Program-made: the position numbers and the translations under genes
In this document: piece by piece, positions 16,468 through 25,100 of the stretch
Layout: every line of letters starts with the position of its first letter
Position numbering within the stretch: position 1 is the first letter of the stretch
Assembly (NCBI RefSeq): GCF_005280735.1
Contig: NZ_CP040077.1
Location: forward strand, 1,116,001-1,180,000
Origin: Trinickia violacea
Lineage (GTDB): Bacteria > Pseudomonadota > Gammaproteobacteria > Burkholderiales > Burkholderiaceae
Reading direction: 5' to 3'
DNA: 64,000 nucleotides
The notes under the pieces: generated by a model
Told to the model about the DNA's origin: nothing
The model's input: only the letters and a program-made list of their open reading frames with translations
Databases searched by the model: none

Positions 16468-17529
16468 TCATTCTTCGCTTGCAGACGTGTCTTCTTTGTC
16501 CTCGTATGAACCGAGCCGGTTGTACAAGGTCTTGAGACTCACGCCGAGCGCCTTGGCGGCGCGGCGCTTGTCGCCGCCGCAAAATTTCAGCGTGCCGAGG
16601 ATGATTTGCTTTTGCGCGTCGGCGAGCGGCGTGCCCACCCAGACGCTCATCGCGTCGCCCTGCGTGACGGCCTTCTTCGCGCGCGACGCGAGCCGCGGGT
16701 GTTCGATCTCGATCGTCTTCTCCGCGAGGATGAACGCGCGATAGACCGCGTTCTTCATCTCTCGCACATTGCCGGGCCACGAGTAGGTGCGCAGCGTGTC
16801 GAGCGCGCGCTTGCTGAAAACCTTGCTGGTGTTTTCCTGCGCGTTCATCTCGTCGAGAAAATGCTGCGCGAGCAATTCGCGGTCGCCTTCGCGCTCGCGC
16901 AAGGGCGGTGCACGCAACGGAAACACGGCGAGCCGGTACATCAGGTCTTCGCGCAAGCCGTTTTCCTTGACGGCGACGAGCGGATCGCGATTGGTCGCGG
17001 CGATCACGCGCACGTCGCTTTGCAATTCGTCGGTGCCGCCGACCCGAAAGAACGTGCCCGTCTCGAGCGCGCGCAGCAGTTTCACCTGCCGTATCGGCGC
17101 CATCTCGGTCACTTCGTCGAGAAACAGCGTGCCGCCGTTCGCGTGCTCGAAGTAGCCCGCGCGGCCCTGCACGGCGCCGGTGAAGCTGCCGCGCTCGTGG
17201 CCGAACAGCTCCGCTTCGATCAGGTTGTCGGGGATCGCGCCGCAATTCACCGCGACGAACGGCGCATCCTTGCGCGCGCTGCGCTCGTGGATCGTGCGCG
17301 CGATCAGCTCCTTGCCGGTGCCCGATTCGCCGACGATCAGCGCGGTGGCGTCGGTGGCCGCCACGCGTTCGATGTGCTCGTAGAGTTCCCGCATCGCCGG
17401 CGACGAGCCGTACAAACTGCCGTAGCACTCGAGGCTCGAGGACTTGCGCGACGCGCGCTTTTCGGGAGGGGGTGTGCCGCTATCGCCAGGCGTTTCCGCC
17501 GTCGTATCGAGGTCGCTTGATGCCGACAT
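16468..17529 (-). CDS. sigma-54-dependent activator without receiver domain
   Basis: A 353-residue bacterial enhancer-binding protein that remodels RpoN-RNA polymerase. A short N-terminal tail (about 45 residues, no sensory domain) leads into the AAA+ domain. That domain has Walker A GESGTGKE, the sigma-54 contact loop GSFTGA (a Ser variant of GAFTGA) and Walker B GGTLFLDEV. The C-terminal Fis-type helix-turn-helix is KRRAAKALGVSLKTLYNRL. With no regulatory domain, activity is probably set by expression level or a partner protein, as for PspF or HrpS. The start MSASSDLD is preceded by AAGG. It resembles the AAA+ and HTH parts of the activator at 18370. The target is unknown. Confidence 0.88.
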   Translation of the reverse strand: MSASSDLDTTAETPGDSGTPPPEKRASRKSSSLECYGSLYGSSPAMRELYEHIERVAATDATALIVGESGTGKELIARTIHERSARKDAPFVAVNCGAIPDNLIEAELFGHERGSFTGAVQGRAGYFEHANGGTLFLDEVTEMAPIRQVKLLRALETGTFFRVGGTDELQSDVRVIAATNRDPLVAVKENGLREDLMYRLAVFPLRAPPLREREGDRELLAQHFLDEMNAQENTSKVFSKRALDTLRTYSWPGNVREMKNAVYRAFILAEKTIEIEHPRLASRAKKAVTQGDAMSVWVGTPLADAQKQIILGTLKFCGGDKRRAAKALGVSLKTLYNRLGSYEDKEDTSASEE

Positions 17530-17939
17530 GAGCCTTGTCCCGCAGAGGCGAGTTCGACCGTCGAGGCGCGCTCGGTGCACGGGCGCACGCTTCTCGTTTC
17601 GATCTCGATCTGCTATCGCGAAAAGGGTATTTAACCATGCGTGGCGCGGCTGTCGATGTAATTTCTGCAGGCATGAAACGTGCTGATTGTCGAGATTGCA
17701 ACTTTCCGGAACTCATCGCGGCCGCGGCACTCCGATTTCAAGATAGGGACAAGACGGGGCGGTGCGGCGGCCGGAATATCGGCTGATTCGGCCCTCTTGC
17801 GGCCGTCGCGTTCGTCGGGCCGCTATGCTTGGAAAGCGCTCGAACGGCCCGCATCCGCTGCTTCCCGGCGAGGTGTCCGGCAGCATCGCGCGGGTGTCCG
17901 TCATTCGTGCATCAGCCAAAACAGATCAGGGGGACTCCT
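17530..17939. other. intergenic region, no gene seen
   Basis: A 410-bp gap between the divergent activator gene and the 87-residue protein. Short frames inside are not convincing. Promoters for both sides are expected here. Confidence 0.4.
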
Positions 17940-18203
17940 ATGGCTCGCCCCAGAATCGGCATTTTCGGTGCGCTCGTCGCCGTGGGCGGCATGCTCGCCT
18001 GGCACTGGTCACAGAAGCACCGCGCCTCGCAGACGCGGCTCGTGCAGGACCTGAGCCGCTGGGAAAACGAGGGTGGCGCGGTGGCGGCGTCGACCCAGAC
18101 CGCGCCTTTGCCAGTCTCCCCGAAGGCGGAGAAGGCCGATCAGGCCAATGGCCGCGCGGACGGCGGCAACGAGCCCGGCGTCTGGCATTTCCCGCACGGC
18201 TGA
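17940..18203 (+). CDS. small membrane-anchored protein, unknown function
   Basis: An 87-residue protein that I do not recognise. One N-terminal membrane span (about 6-24, IGIFGALVAVGGMLAWHW) is followed by a polar, Ala/Gly/Asn-rich tail ending EPGVWHFPHG. AGGGGGA precedes the ATG by five bases, a strong ribosome site that decides the start; the frame is open upstream. It sits between two sigma-54 activator genes, 166 bp upstream of the second, which may be fortuitous. Orientation in the membrane is not clear. Confidence 0.65.
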   Translation: MARPRIGIFGALVAVGGMLAWHWSQKHRASQTRLVQDLSRWENEGGAVAASTQTAPLPVSPKAEKADQANGRADGGNEPGVWHFPHG

Positions 18204-18369
18204 ACCGCGAGGCGCGGGCGGCGCATGCATGCCGCGATCCGCGCGCAAAACGTTTCAAAACGTTTCATTTCGGTGCATTTGGCTTTGGCGTGCAACAATG
18301 GGGCTCGAAAGCGGCACCTGCCGCTCGCATTGTTGTGAAGATAAACCTACTGGAAGCACTCGACCCACA

Positions 18370-19794
18370 ATGCCTCATGTACTGATTGTCGACGACGACC
18401 CGAACACCCGCGACGCGCTCGCGGAGATCATCGGCGCGGACGGTCTGACGACGGCTACCGCGGGCGACCTGCGCGAAGCGCGCATCCAGCTCGTGCGGCA
18501 GACGCCGGATGTCGTGTTCACCGATCTAAAGCTGCCGGACGGCAGCGGGGTCGATCTGTTCGAAGATCTCGATCCGCGCTCGGGCGTCGAGATCATCGTC
18601 ATCACCGGCCACGCGACCGTGGAATCCGCGGTCAGCGCGCTGAAAATGGGCGCGGCCGACTACCTCGTCAAGCCGGTCAACCTGCAGCGCGTGAAGGCGA
18701 TTCTCGAGCGCCTGCCGCGCGCGGGCGACCTCAAGGCGCAGATCGGCACGCTGCGCGGCGAGCTGCGCAGGATGGGGCGCTTCGGCTTGATGCTCGGCAG
18801 CTCGCCCGCGATGCAGGAGGTCTATGACCAGATCGGCCGCGTCGCGCCGACGGCGGCCTCGGTGCTGCTCGTGGGCGAATCGGGCACCGGCAAGGAGGTC
18901 GCCGCGCAGACCCTGCACGAGCTGAGCCTGCGCCGCAAGCACGCGTTTCTCGCGGTCAACTGCGGCGCGATCTCGCCGAACCTGATCGAATCGGAGATGT
19001 TCGGCCACGAGCGCGGCTCGTTTACCGGCGCGGATCGTCAGCACAAGGGCTATTTCGAGCGGGCGAACGGCGGCACGCTCTTTCTCGACGAAATCACCGA
19101 GATGCCCGCCGAGCTGCAGGTCAAGCTGTTGCGCGTGCTGGAGACGGGCGTCTTCATGCGCGTGGGCACGACCAAGGAGATCGAGACCGACGTGCGCGTG
19201 ATCGCCGCGACCAACCGCGATCCGGAAGAGGCGGTGCTCGAAGGCAAGCTGCGTCTCGATCTCTATCACCGGCTCAACGTGTTTCCGATCAGCCTGCCGC
19301 CGCTGCGCGATCGCGGCAGCGATGTCGGCCTCCTCGCGCAGGCGTTTCTCGGCGAGCTCGATGAGCGCCACGGCACGAAGAAGCAGTTTCCGTCGGCCGT
19401 GAGGGAGATGATGTCGTCGTATCCGTGGCCCGGGAACGTGCGCGAGCTGAAGAACTACGTGCAGCGCGCGTACATCATGGCAAGCCCCGGTTCCGATACC
19501 ACGGCGACCGTGCCGCTGCAGATCTCGCTGTCGAAGCCGTCGACCGGCACTGCCGTCACGATTCCGTTCGGCACGTCGCTCGCCGACGCGGACCGGCAAC
19601 TGATCCTCGCGACGCTCGAGCAGTGCGGCGGCGTGAAAACGCGCGCAGCGGAGATCCTCGGCATCAGCTTGAAGACGCTCTACAACCGGCTCGTCGAATA
19701 CGGCGACGACGCGAACAAGGCTGCGGCGGCACGAGAGGCCGGCGAGGCGTCGGCGGCCGCGGGCGAGGCGGGTACGCCGGGGGCATCGGTGTAA
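18370..19794 (+). CDS. NtrC-family sigma-54 response regulator
   Basis: A 474-residue three-domain regulator. The receiver (about 1-120) has acidic pair DDD, phospho-acceptor Asp52 in VVFTDLKLPDG, Thr in ITGHA and Lys in YLVKPVN. The AAA+ domain (about 145-380) has Walker A GESGTGKE, the sigma-54 loop GSFTGA and Walker B GGTLFLDE. The Fis-like HTH (about 425-450) reads GGVKTRAAEILGISLKTLYNRL. The Ala/Gly-rich tail after the HTH is unusual but short. No cognate kinase gene is adjacent, so it is an orphan regulator here. The start at 18370 gives the canonical MPHVLIVDDD. Confidence 0.92.
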   Translation: MPHVLIVDDDPNTRDALAEIIGADGLTTATAGDLREARIQLVRQTPDVVFTDLKLPDGSGVDLFEDLDPRSGVEIIVITGHATVESAVSALKMGAADYLVKPVNLQRVKAILERLPRAGDLKAQIGTLRGELRRMGRFGLMLGSSPAMQEVYDQIGRVAPTAASVLLVGESGTGKEVAAQTLHELSLRRKHAFLAVNCGAISPNLIESEMFGHERGSFTGADRQHKGYFERANGGTLFLDEITEMPAELQVKLLRVLETGVFMRVGTTKEIETDVRVIAATNRDPEEAVLEGKLRLDLYHRLNVFPISLPPLRDRGSDVGLLAQAFLGELDERHGTKKQFPSAVREMMSSYPWPGNVRELKNYVQRAYIMASPGSDTTATVPLQISLSKPSTGTAVTIPFGTSLADADRQLILATLEQCGGVKTRAAEILGISLKTLYNRLVEYGDDANKAAAAREAGEASAAAGEAGTPGASV

Positions 19795-19952
19795 TCGGTG
19801 TAAGCGGATAAATCACAGCCGTTCGCTGCGCCGCAATGTACAGGTTACAAATATCGCGAAATTGTTACCGCACGAATTTCCTGCCAGCGTCTAGACTAAT
19901 TGGTTGATATCCCCGCTTGAGGCGCTCGCCTTCCTTTCGTTGGAGGCAACAC

Positions 19953-20171
19953 ATGAGACACCCAGCCTTGCGGCGCTCCGCGCGCCACGCTCAGAAGCGC
20001 GAAATGCGCAGCAGTGCGGGTGGCAGCGCGCCGCCGCAGCCATCCCACGATCCCGCCTCGCAGAATCGGCCCGCGCCCAACGCCCCGCCAGACGGGGATC
20101 ACAACCAGGGTGGCGTGCGCCAGGAAGGCATCGACTATCAGCGCGACCTCGGTTCCGAGCAGGACGCCTAA
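19953..20171 (+). CDS. small polar protein, unknown function
   Basis: A 72-residue hydrophilic protein rich in Arg, Ser, Pro, Gly and Gln. It ends in an acidic stretch (QEGIDYQRDLGSEQDA). No domain is recognised; it looks intrinsically disordered. TGGAGG lies seven bases before the ATG, which supports translation from here and not from the upstream in-frame codons. It sits between the NtrC-type regulator and otsA. Confidence 0.55.
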   Translation: MRHPALRRSARHAQKREMRSSAGGSAPPQPSHDPASQNRPAPNAPPDGDHNQGGVRQEGIDYQRDLGSEQDA

Positions 20172-20372
20172 GTTTTTTCGCGGCACGCTTTCCGAAGCCA
20201 TGTGTTCCGCGCGACGCCGGGCGGCGTCGCGTGGGCGCGCTTGTGCGCGTTGCATTTTCATACAACTTTTTCGAGCGGCTTAGAGACGTGAGGCACGCAG
20301 CTTGCGTAGCCTCTCTATCGAACGAAGTGAAAGCTTCGCTCATGCCATGACAATCGAAGAGGGATAGCCGTA

Positions 20373-21794
20373 ATGAGCAGACTAATCGTGGTATCGAACC
20401 GCGTTGCGCCGACGCAGGAGGGCCGGCCCGCCGCAGGAGGTTTGGCCATTGGCGTACTCGACGCGCTGAAGGAAACCGGCGGGGTCTGGTTCGGATGGAG
20501 CGGCGAGATCGTCGGCGAAGCGGGCGAGCCCGTCATTGAAAAGCACGGCAATGTGACCTATGCGACGGTCGGGCTCTCGCGCCGCGACTACGACCAGTAC
20601 TACCGCGGATTTTCGAATGCGACGCTATGGCCCGCGTTCCACTATCGCACGGATCTCGCGCGCTACGACCGGCAGGAATACGCGGGCTATCTGCGCGTCA
20701 ACGCGATGCTCGCGAAGCAGCTGAAGGCGCTCCTCAAGCCCGACGACATCATCTGGGTCCACGACTATCACTTGCTCCCGTTTGCGCAGTGCCTGCGCGA
20801 GCTGGGTGTCGCCAATCCGATCGGCTTTTTCCTGCACATTCCTTTTCCGGTTCCCGAGATGCTGCGCACGGTGCCGCCCCACGAAGAACTCGTGACGGGC
20901 ATGTGCGCCTATGACGTGCTCGGTTTCCAGACCGACGCGGACCGGCAGTCGTTCGTCGACTACATCGAGCGCGGGCATTTCGGCCACGTGAGCGAGGGCG
21001 GCATGGTCCACGCGCACGGTCATATGTTCAAGGTCGCGGCCTATCCGATCGGCGTCTATCCGGACGCGATCGCCCAAGCCGCGCAGCAGTTCTCGGACCG
21101 CAAGCCGGTCAGGGCGCTGCGCGAAGCGATGCGCGGCCGCCGGGTCATCATGAGCGTCGACCGGCTCGACTATTCGAAGGGGCTCGTCGAGCGCTTCCAG
21201 GCGTTCGAGCGGTTCCTGCTCAACGCGCCGGGCTGGCATGGGCGCGTGTCGCTCGTGCAAGTCGCGCCGCCGACGCGCTCTGACGTGCAAACGTATCAGC
21301 GCATCCGGCAGACCCTCGAAGGCGAGGCGGGGCGCATCAACGGCCGCTTCGCGCAGCTCGACTGGACGCCGATCCAGTACCTCAACCGCAAGTACGAGCG
21401 CAATCTGTTGATGGCGCTCTTCCGGATGTCGCAGGTCGGCTATGTGACGCCGCTGCGCGACGGCATGAATCTCGTTGCGAAGGAGTACATCGCGTCGCAG
21501 GATCCGGCGGACCCGGGCGTGCTCGTGCTGTCGCAATTCGCGGGCGCGGCGGAGCAGCTGCCGGGCGCGCTCGTCGTGAATCCGTTCGATCTGTCGCAGA
21601 TGGCCGAGGCGCTCGAGCGGGCGCTGTCGATGCCGCTCGAAGAGCGGCAGGCGCGTCACGCGGACATGATGGGACCGTTGCGCGAGATGGATCTGTCGAA
21701 GTGGCGTGACGCGTTCCTCGCGGATCTCGGGCATGTCGCGACGGCCGCGACGGTGACGCGCAACGCGGTAAAGTTCGCGAATATTGCCGCGTGA
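20373..21794 (+). CDS. otsA: trehalose-6-phosphate synthase
   Basis: Transfers glucose from UDP-glucose to glucose-6-phosphate, giving trehalose-6-phosphate, an osmoprotectant precursor. A 473-residue GT20 glycosyltransferase, normal length. It begins MSRLIVVSNRVAPT and carries the N-loop GGLAIGVLDAL, IIWVHDYHLLP, GFFLHIPFP, SVDRLDYSKGL and the sugar-nucleotide site LRDGMNLVAKEYIASQ. No otsB phosphatase gene is adjacent, so dephosphorylation must be encoded elsewhere. Confidence 0.96.
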   Translation: MSRLIVVSNRVAPTQEGRPAAGGLAIGVLDALKETGGVWFGWSGEIVGEAGEPVIEKHGNVTYATVGLSRRDYDQYYRGFSNATLWPAFHYRTDLARYDRQEYAGYLRVNAMLAKQLKALLKPDDIIWVHDYHLLPFAQCLRELGVANPIGFFLHIPFPVPEMLRTVPPHEELVTGMCAYDVLGFQTDADRQSFVDYIERGHFGHVSEGGMVHAHGHMFKVAAYPIGVYPDAIAQAAQQFSDRKPVRALREAMRGRRVIMSVDRLDYSKGLVERFQAFERFLLNAPGWHGRVSLVQVAPPTRSDVQTYQRIRQTLEGEAGRINGRFAQLDWTPIQYLNRKYERNLLMALFRMSQVGYVTPLRDGMNLVAKEYIASQDPADPGVLVLSQFAGAAEQLPGALVVNPFDLSQMAEALERALSMPLEERQARHADMMGPLREMDLSKWRDAFLADLGHVATAATVTRNAVKFANIAA

Positions 21795-21883
21795 GATGGG
21801 TTCGCTGACGTGCGCGGCGCTGCGTTGAAGTGCGGCGTCGATTCGGGTTCGCGCTCGAGCGTTTCCAGCGATTCGATTTGAAA

Positions 21884-21912
21884 GGGGGCACCGCTTTTCA
21901 GGCGGCGCCCCC
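21884..21912. terminator. bidirectional terminator between otsA and rpoN
   Basis: GC-rich stem (GGGGGC on one arm, GCCCCC on the other, about 11 pairs with one mismatch) flanked by AAA on one side and CTCTTTG on the other. It lies between convergent genes. Confidence 0.6.
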
Positions 21913-21954
21913 GCTCTTTGTCTGCGCTGCTTACGTCGCGTTTGTGTCGACGTT

Positions 21955-23463
21955 TCACCGCTGCCGCAACTGCGCAGGCGGCACCTTCATCAGATTCCGA
22001 TACTTCGCGACCGTGCGCCGCGCGACGATCATGCCTTCCTGCGCGAGCAGCTTCGCGAGGCTCACGTCGGAGAGCGGATCGTGCACGTCCTCCTGCGCGA
22101 TCAGCTCCTTGATCAACGCGCGCACCGCCGCGGCCGAGCAGCGTCCGCCGGTTTCGGTCGCGAGCTTGCGCGGGAAGAAGTGGCGGAATTCGAAGATGCC
22201 GCGCGGCGTCGCCATGTACTTGTTGCTCGACGCGCGCGAGACCGTCGATTCGTGCAGGCCGAGCTCGTCGGCCACTTCGCGCAGCACGAGCGGCTTGAGC
22301 GCGATCTCGCCGTAGTCGAAGAACGCCTTCTGATGCGCGACGATGCATTCGGCGACGCGCTGGATTGTCGTGAAGCGCTGCTCGGCGTTGCGCAGCAGCC
22401 AGCGCGCTTCCTGAAGCTGCTGGCCGAGCGGCGAGGCGTTCGTGCCCGTGGCCTGCGCGAACATCTCCGCGTACACGCGGTGGATGCGCGCGCGCGGCAG
22501 CACAGCCGGATTGATCGCGACGACCCACTGATGCTTCGCCTGCCGCACGATCACGTCCGGCACGACGTAGTTGTCGGCGGGATGCGCGTACGCTTCGCCA
22601 GGCTTCGGATCGAGCCGCCGCACGAGCATGGACGCGACGCGCAGCGCATCGGCCGAGCAGCCGGTCTGCTTTTGCAGTTCGGCGTGCTCACGGCGCGCGA
22701 GGCGTTCGAGGTGGTGTTCCGCGATTTCGAGTGCGAGCGCGCGGCCGGGCGTGTCGTCGGGCATGGCCTGCAATTGCAGGCTCAAGCATTCCGACAGCGA
22801 GCGCGCACCGACGCCCGGCTTGTCGAGCGTCTGGACGAGCCGCACCGCGACGCGCAGCTCCTCTTCGGTGAGCGGCGGATCGGCCTCTTCGCAAACCTCG
22901 GTGAGTTCGGCGAGCGGATCGCGCAGATAACCGTCGTCGTCGAGCGCTTCGATGATGATCTGCGCGGCGACGCGGTCGCGGTCGTTCAACGGATACACGT
23001 TCAAGAAGCCATGCAGCTGCTCGTGCATCGTCGGCTGCGAATGCGCCCAGCTGCCGGGGTCGACATCGTCGGCATCGCCGTTGTGCCGCGTGCTCGCGCG
23101 CGTCGACCAGTCGGCGGCGAACTCGCCTACCTCGCCCATGTCGCTCGCGGGTTCGTCCGCGTGTGCGTCCATCGAGGCGGCGCCGGCGGCCTCGGCGCCG
23201 TCAGGCGTCAATTCGGCCGAGGCGGGGGCCGCAGCCGCCGCGTCGGCTTCATACCCGGGGTGGACCTCCGCGTCGCCCTCGACGGGGGGCTCGGCATCTT
23301 CCGTCGATGGCTCGTCGAGTTCGAGGAACGGATTCGTGTCGAGCGCTTGTCGCACTTCCTGTTCGAATTCGAGCGAAGACAACTGCAAGAGGCGCACCGA
23401 TTGTTGCAGGCGCGGCGTCAGCGCGACGTGCTGCTTGTGATGGAGTTCGAGAATAGGCGGCAT
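21955..23463 (-). CDS. rpoN: RNA polymerase sigma-54 factor
   Basis: Alternative sigma factor for -24/-12 promoters; needs AAA+ activators such as the two encoded 4-7 kb away. It is 502 residues. Region I is Gln-rich (LELHHKQHVALTPRLQQSVRLLQLSSLEFEQEV), then an acidic region II (about 45-120), a core-binding domain, HTH ELGLHESTVSRASSNKYM and a near-terminal RpoN box ARRTVAKYR. It is not next to the usual lptB/hpf/ptsN genes, so this may be a second rpoN copy, as is common in Burkholderiales. That is inference from context. Confidence 0.95.
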   Translation of the reverse strand: MPPILELHHKQHVALTPRLQQSVRLLQLSSLEFEQEVRQALDTNPFLELDEPSTEDAEPPVEGDAEVHPGYEADAAAAAPASAELTPDGAEAAGAASMDAHADEPASDMGEVGEFAADWSTRASTRHNGDADDVDPGSWAHSQPTMHEQLHGFLNVYPLNDRDRVAAQIIIEALDDDGYLRDPLAELTEVCEEADPPLTEEELRVAVRLVQTLDKPGVGARSLSECLSLQLQAMPDDTPGRALALEIAEHHLERLARREHAELQKQTGCSADALRVASMLVRRLDPKPGEAYAHPADNYVVPDVIVRQAKHQWVVAINPAVLPRARIHRVYAEMFAQATGTNASPLGQQLQEARWLLRNAEQRFTTIQRVAECIVAHQKAFFDYGEIALKPLVLREVADELGLHESTVSRASSNKYMATPRGIFEFRHFFPRKLATETGGRCSAAAVRALIKELIAQEDVHDPLSDVSLAKLLAQEGMIVARRTVAKYRNLMKVPPAQLRQR

Positions 23464-23620
23464 GTTGAGCGTCCCGTGGATAGCAAGGTTCGCTCCTGTC
23501 CTGCAATGGCCGTACCAGTTTGCACAACCTGCTGATTTGCAGGGATTTTGGCTTTCAGAGAAGCGCGTGAGCGCGCACTTTTTACAACGCGCCCGGCAAA
23601 AGTGCGATGAATTTGGCGCG

Positions 23621-23652
23621 AAAAAAGCGGCCGCTCGATTCGGAGCGGCCGC
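23621..23652 (-). terminator. terminator of the PA2169-type gene
   Basis: Ten-base stem GCGGCCGCTC/GAGCGGCCGC; on the minus strand it runs into TTTTTTCG. It lies about 40 bp past the stop at 23693. Confidence 0.85.
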
Positions 23653-23692
23653 CTCGTCGCGAACGGGCTCGATGGGGAGCGAGTGTGGCGCG

Positions 23693-24151
23693 TTACGGCT
23701 TCATCGTCCCGCCGCCATGCTGGGTGCGCAGCGAGCGAAGGCGGTCGTGATTTTCGCGCACGCCTTGATATTGCCGTTCGACAACTTGCCTGACGTCGGC
23801 CGGCAAGTCCGCATCGAGTGCCATCCGGTAGTGGTGCTCGGCGGTATCTTCGCCGCGCTCGCATTCGGTGAGGATCGCTTGATCGCTGCGGCCTGAGACG
23901 ACAGTCTTGACGCCGAGCCAGCCGCGATGCAGCGCGCCGCCCATCGACCCATGGTTCTCCGGCCTGCCGCCCAGTCCCCGCACGAGGTCCTGCAATTCGC
24001 GCGCGTCCCGCGTGCAGTCGTTTGCCCGGCTCGAGAACAAGAGCTTGAGCTGCTGGTCGCGTGTCGCTTCGGCGGCTTTGTGAAATTCGCGTTCGCCGTC
24101 TTTCGACGTTTCCGTGAGATCGTTCAGCACCGCAATGACATCGGTTGACAT
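23693..24151 (-). CDS. PA2169-type four-helix-bundle stress protein (DUF2383)
   Basis: A 152-residue all-helical protein of the ferritin-like DUF2383/PA2169 family. It begins VIAVLNDLTETSKDGEREFHKAAE and has acidic/His helix segments such as CERGEDTAEHHYRMAL. Members are often stress- or stationary-phase induced; the biochemical role is not established. It is co-directional with the glycine-zipper protein upstream (133-bp gap), and the two may form a stress-related pair. Confidence 0.85.
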   Translation of the reverse strand: MSTDVIAVLNDLTETSKDGEREFHKAAEATRDQQLKLLFSSRANDCTRDARELQDLVRGLGGRPENHGSMGGALHRGWLGVKTVVSGRSDQAILTECERGEDTAEHHYRMALDADLPADVRQVVERQYQGVRENHDRLRSLRTQHGGGTMKP

Positions 24152-24284
24152 AAGGGCCTCCAGAGACGTAACGACGCGAGACGCGCGTCGGGGGCGGTCG
24201 TGCTTTCACGCATAGGCCATGCCAGCGGCGGGACCATCGAGCCGCGCGCAGGTTTGCGCATGAGTAACCGATCGCGCCTTGCCG

Positions 24285-24869
24285 CTACGCTTCGCGCTGA
24301 TTCATTTCGGCCATCGGCGTCGGCGTTCGGTTCGGATCGAAGTCGGACCAGCGGCCTTGCTGCCAGCGTCCCGTCGCGCGCTCGATCGCCATGCCGCCGG
24401 CTTCGCGCAGCACCGTCGCGGCCTCGAGCTGATTTTCCGGGGACACGTGCACGGCGACGAGCACGCCGGAATCGCCCAGTTCGTGGTGGATGGCATGTGC
24501 GACCGAGTCGTGCAGCGACGGGACGGTGCTCGCCCTGTCGTGCAGCGTCGCGCCGATCATCGAGCCGATGTAGGCGCCCACGCCTGCGGCAATCACCGCA
24601 ATCACGAGCGACGTCGTGATCGACATCAAAATCGCGACCCCGACGATCGCGCCCGCCACCGCGCCGATCGTGGCGCCGCGGCTCGGGCCCTTGATGCCGT
24701 GCAGCACGGCGGCGCTCGGATGCTCGGATGTTTTTCGCGCGTGCTGTCCGCGCGGATTCACGAAAAACAGATTGACGTCTTCTTCGACAAAACCGCGATT
24801 GAACAGCTGCTGGGCGGCAGCCTCGGCGGCGGGGAAGGTGGCGAAGCGTCCAGCGACGATGAATGACAT
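24285..24869 (-). CDS. glycine-zipper membrane protein with stress-protein-like N-terminus
   Basis: A 194-residue protein. The first 60 residues (IVAGRFATFPAAEAAAQQLFNRGFVEEDVNLFFVN) resemble the general-stress-protein-17M type of fold. A hydrophobic glycine-zipper stretch (about 68-108, GATIGAVAGAIVGVAILM) is probably membrane-inserted. The C-terminus has a second alpha/beta segment (GVLVAVHVSPENQLEAATVLREAG). Function unknown; homologues are common in Burkholderia. GGAGGC precedes the ATG. It lies upstream of, and reads toward, the PA2169-type gene. Confidence 0.75.
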   Translation of the reverse strand: MSFIVAGRFATFPAAEAAAQQLFNRGFVEEDVNLFFVNPRGQHARKTSEHPSAAVLHGIKGPSRGATIGAVAGAIVGVAILMSITTSLVIAVIAAGVGAYIGSMIGATLHDRASTVPSLHDSVAHAIHHELGDSGVLVAVHVSPENQLEAATVLREAGGMAIERATGRWQQGRWSDFDPNRTPTPMAEMNQREA

Positions 24870-25075
24870 GGCGCCTCCTTGGCATCGTTAATTAACTATG
24901 CGTAGAGGCCCGGCGGCGCGCCGCAACAACGCGTGACGCGGGCACAAACTTAGAGTAGTGCTCGGCACGCGAGTGCGGAAAGTGCGGGTTTTTGCGGAGA
25001 AAAAAATGTGGCAGGCGAGGCGTGCGCGTGCCGCACGCTTGAGGCGCATTCAGCGCGCACGCGGCCGGCGCAAGC

Positions 25076-25098
25076 TGGTTATCAGCGTGAACAGGCCC
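25076..25098. repeat. copy B of a 23-nt repeat
   Basis: Matches 16440-16462 at 19 of 23 positions, same orientation. It lies three bases beyond the stop codon of a minus-strand gene. This copy lacks the second stem arm, so it does not form the hairpin of copy A. Confidence 0.45.
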
Positions 25099-25100
25099 TT

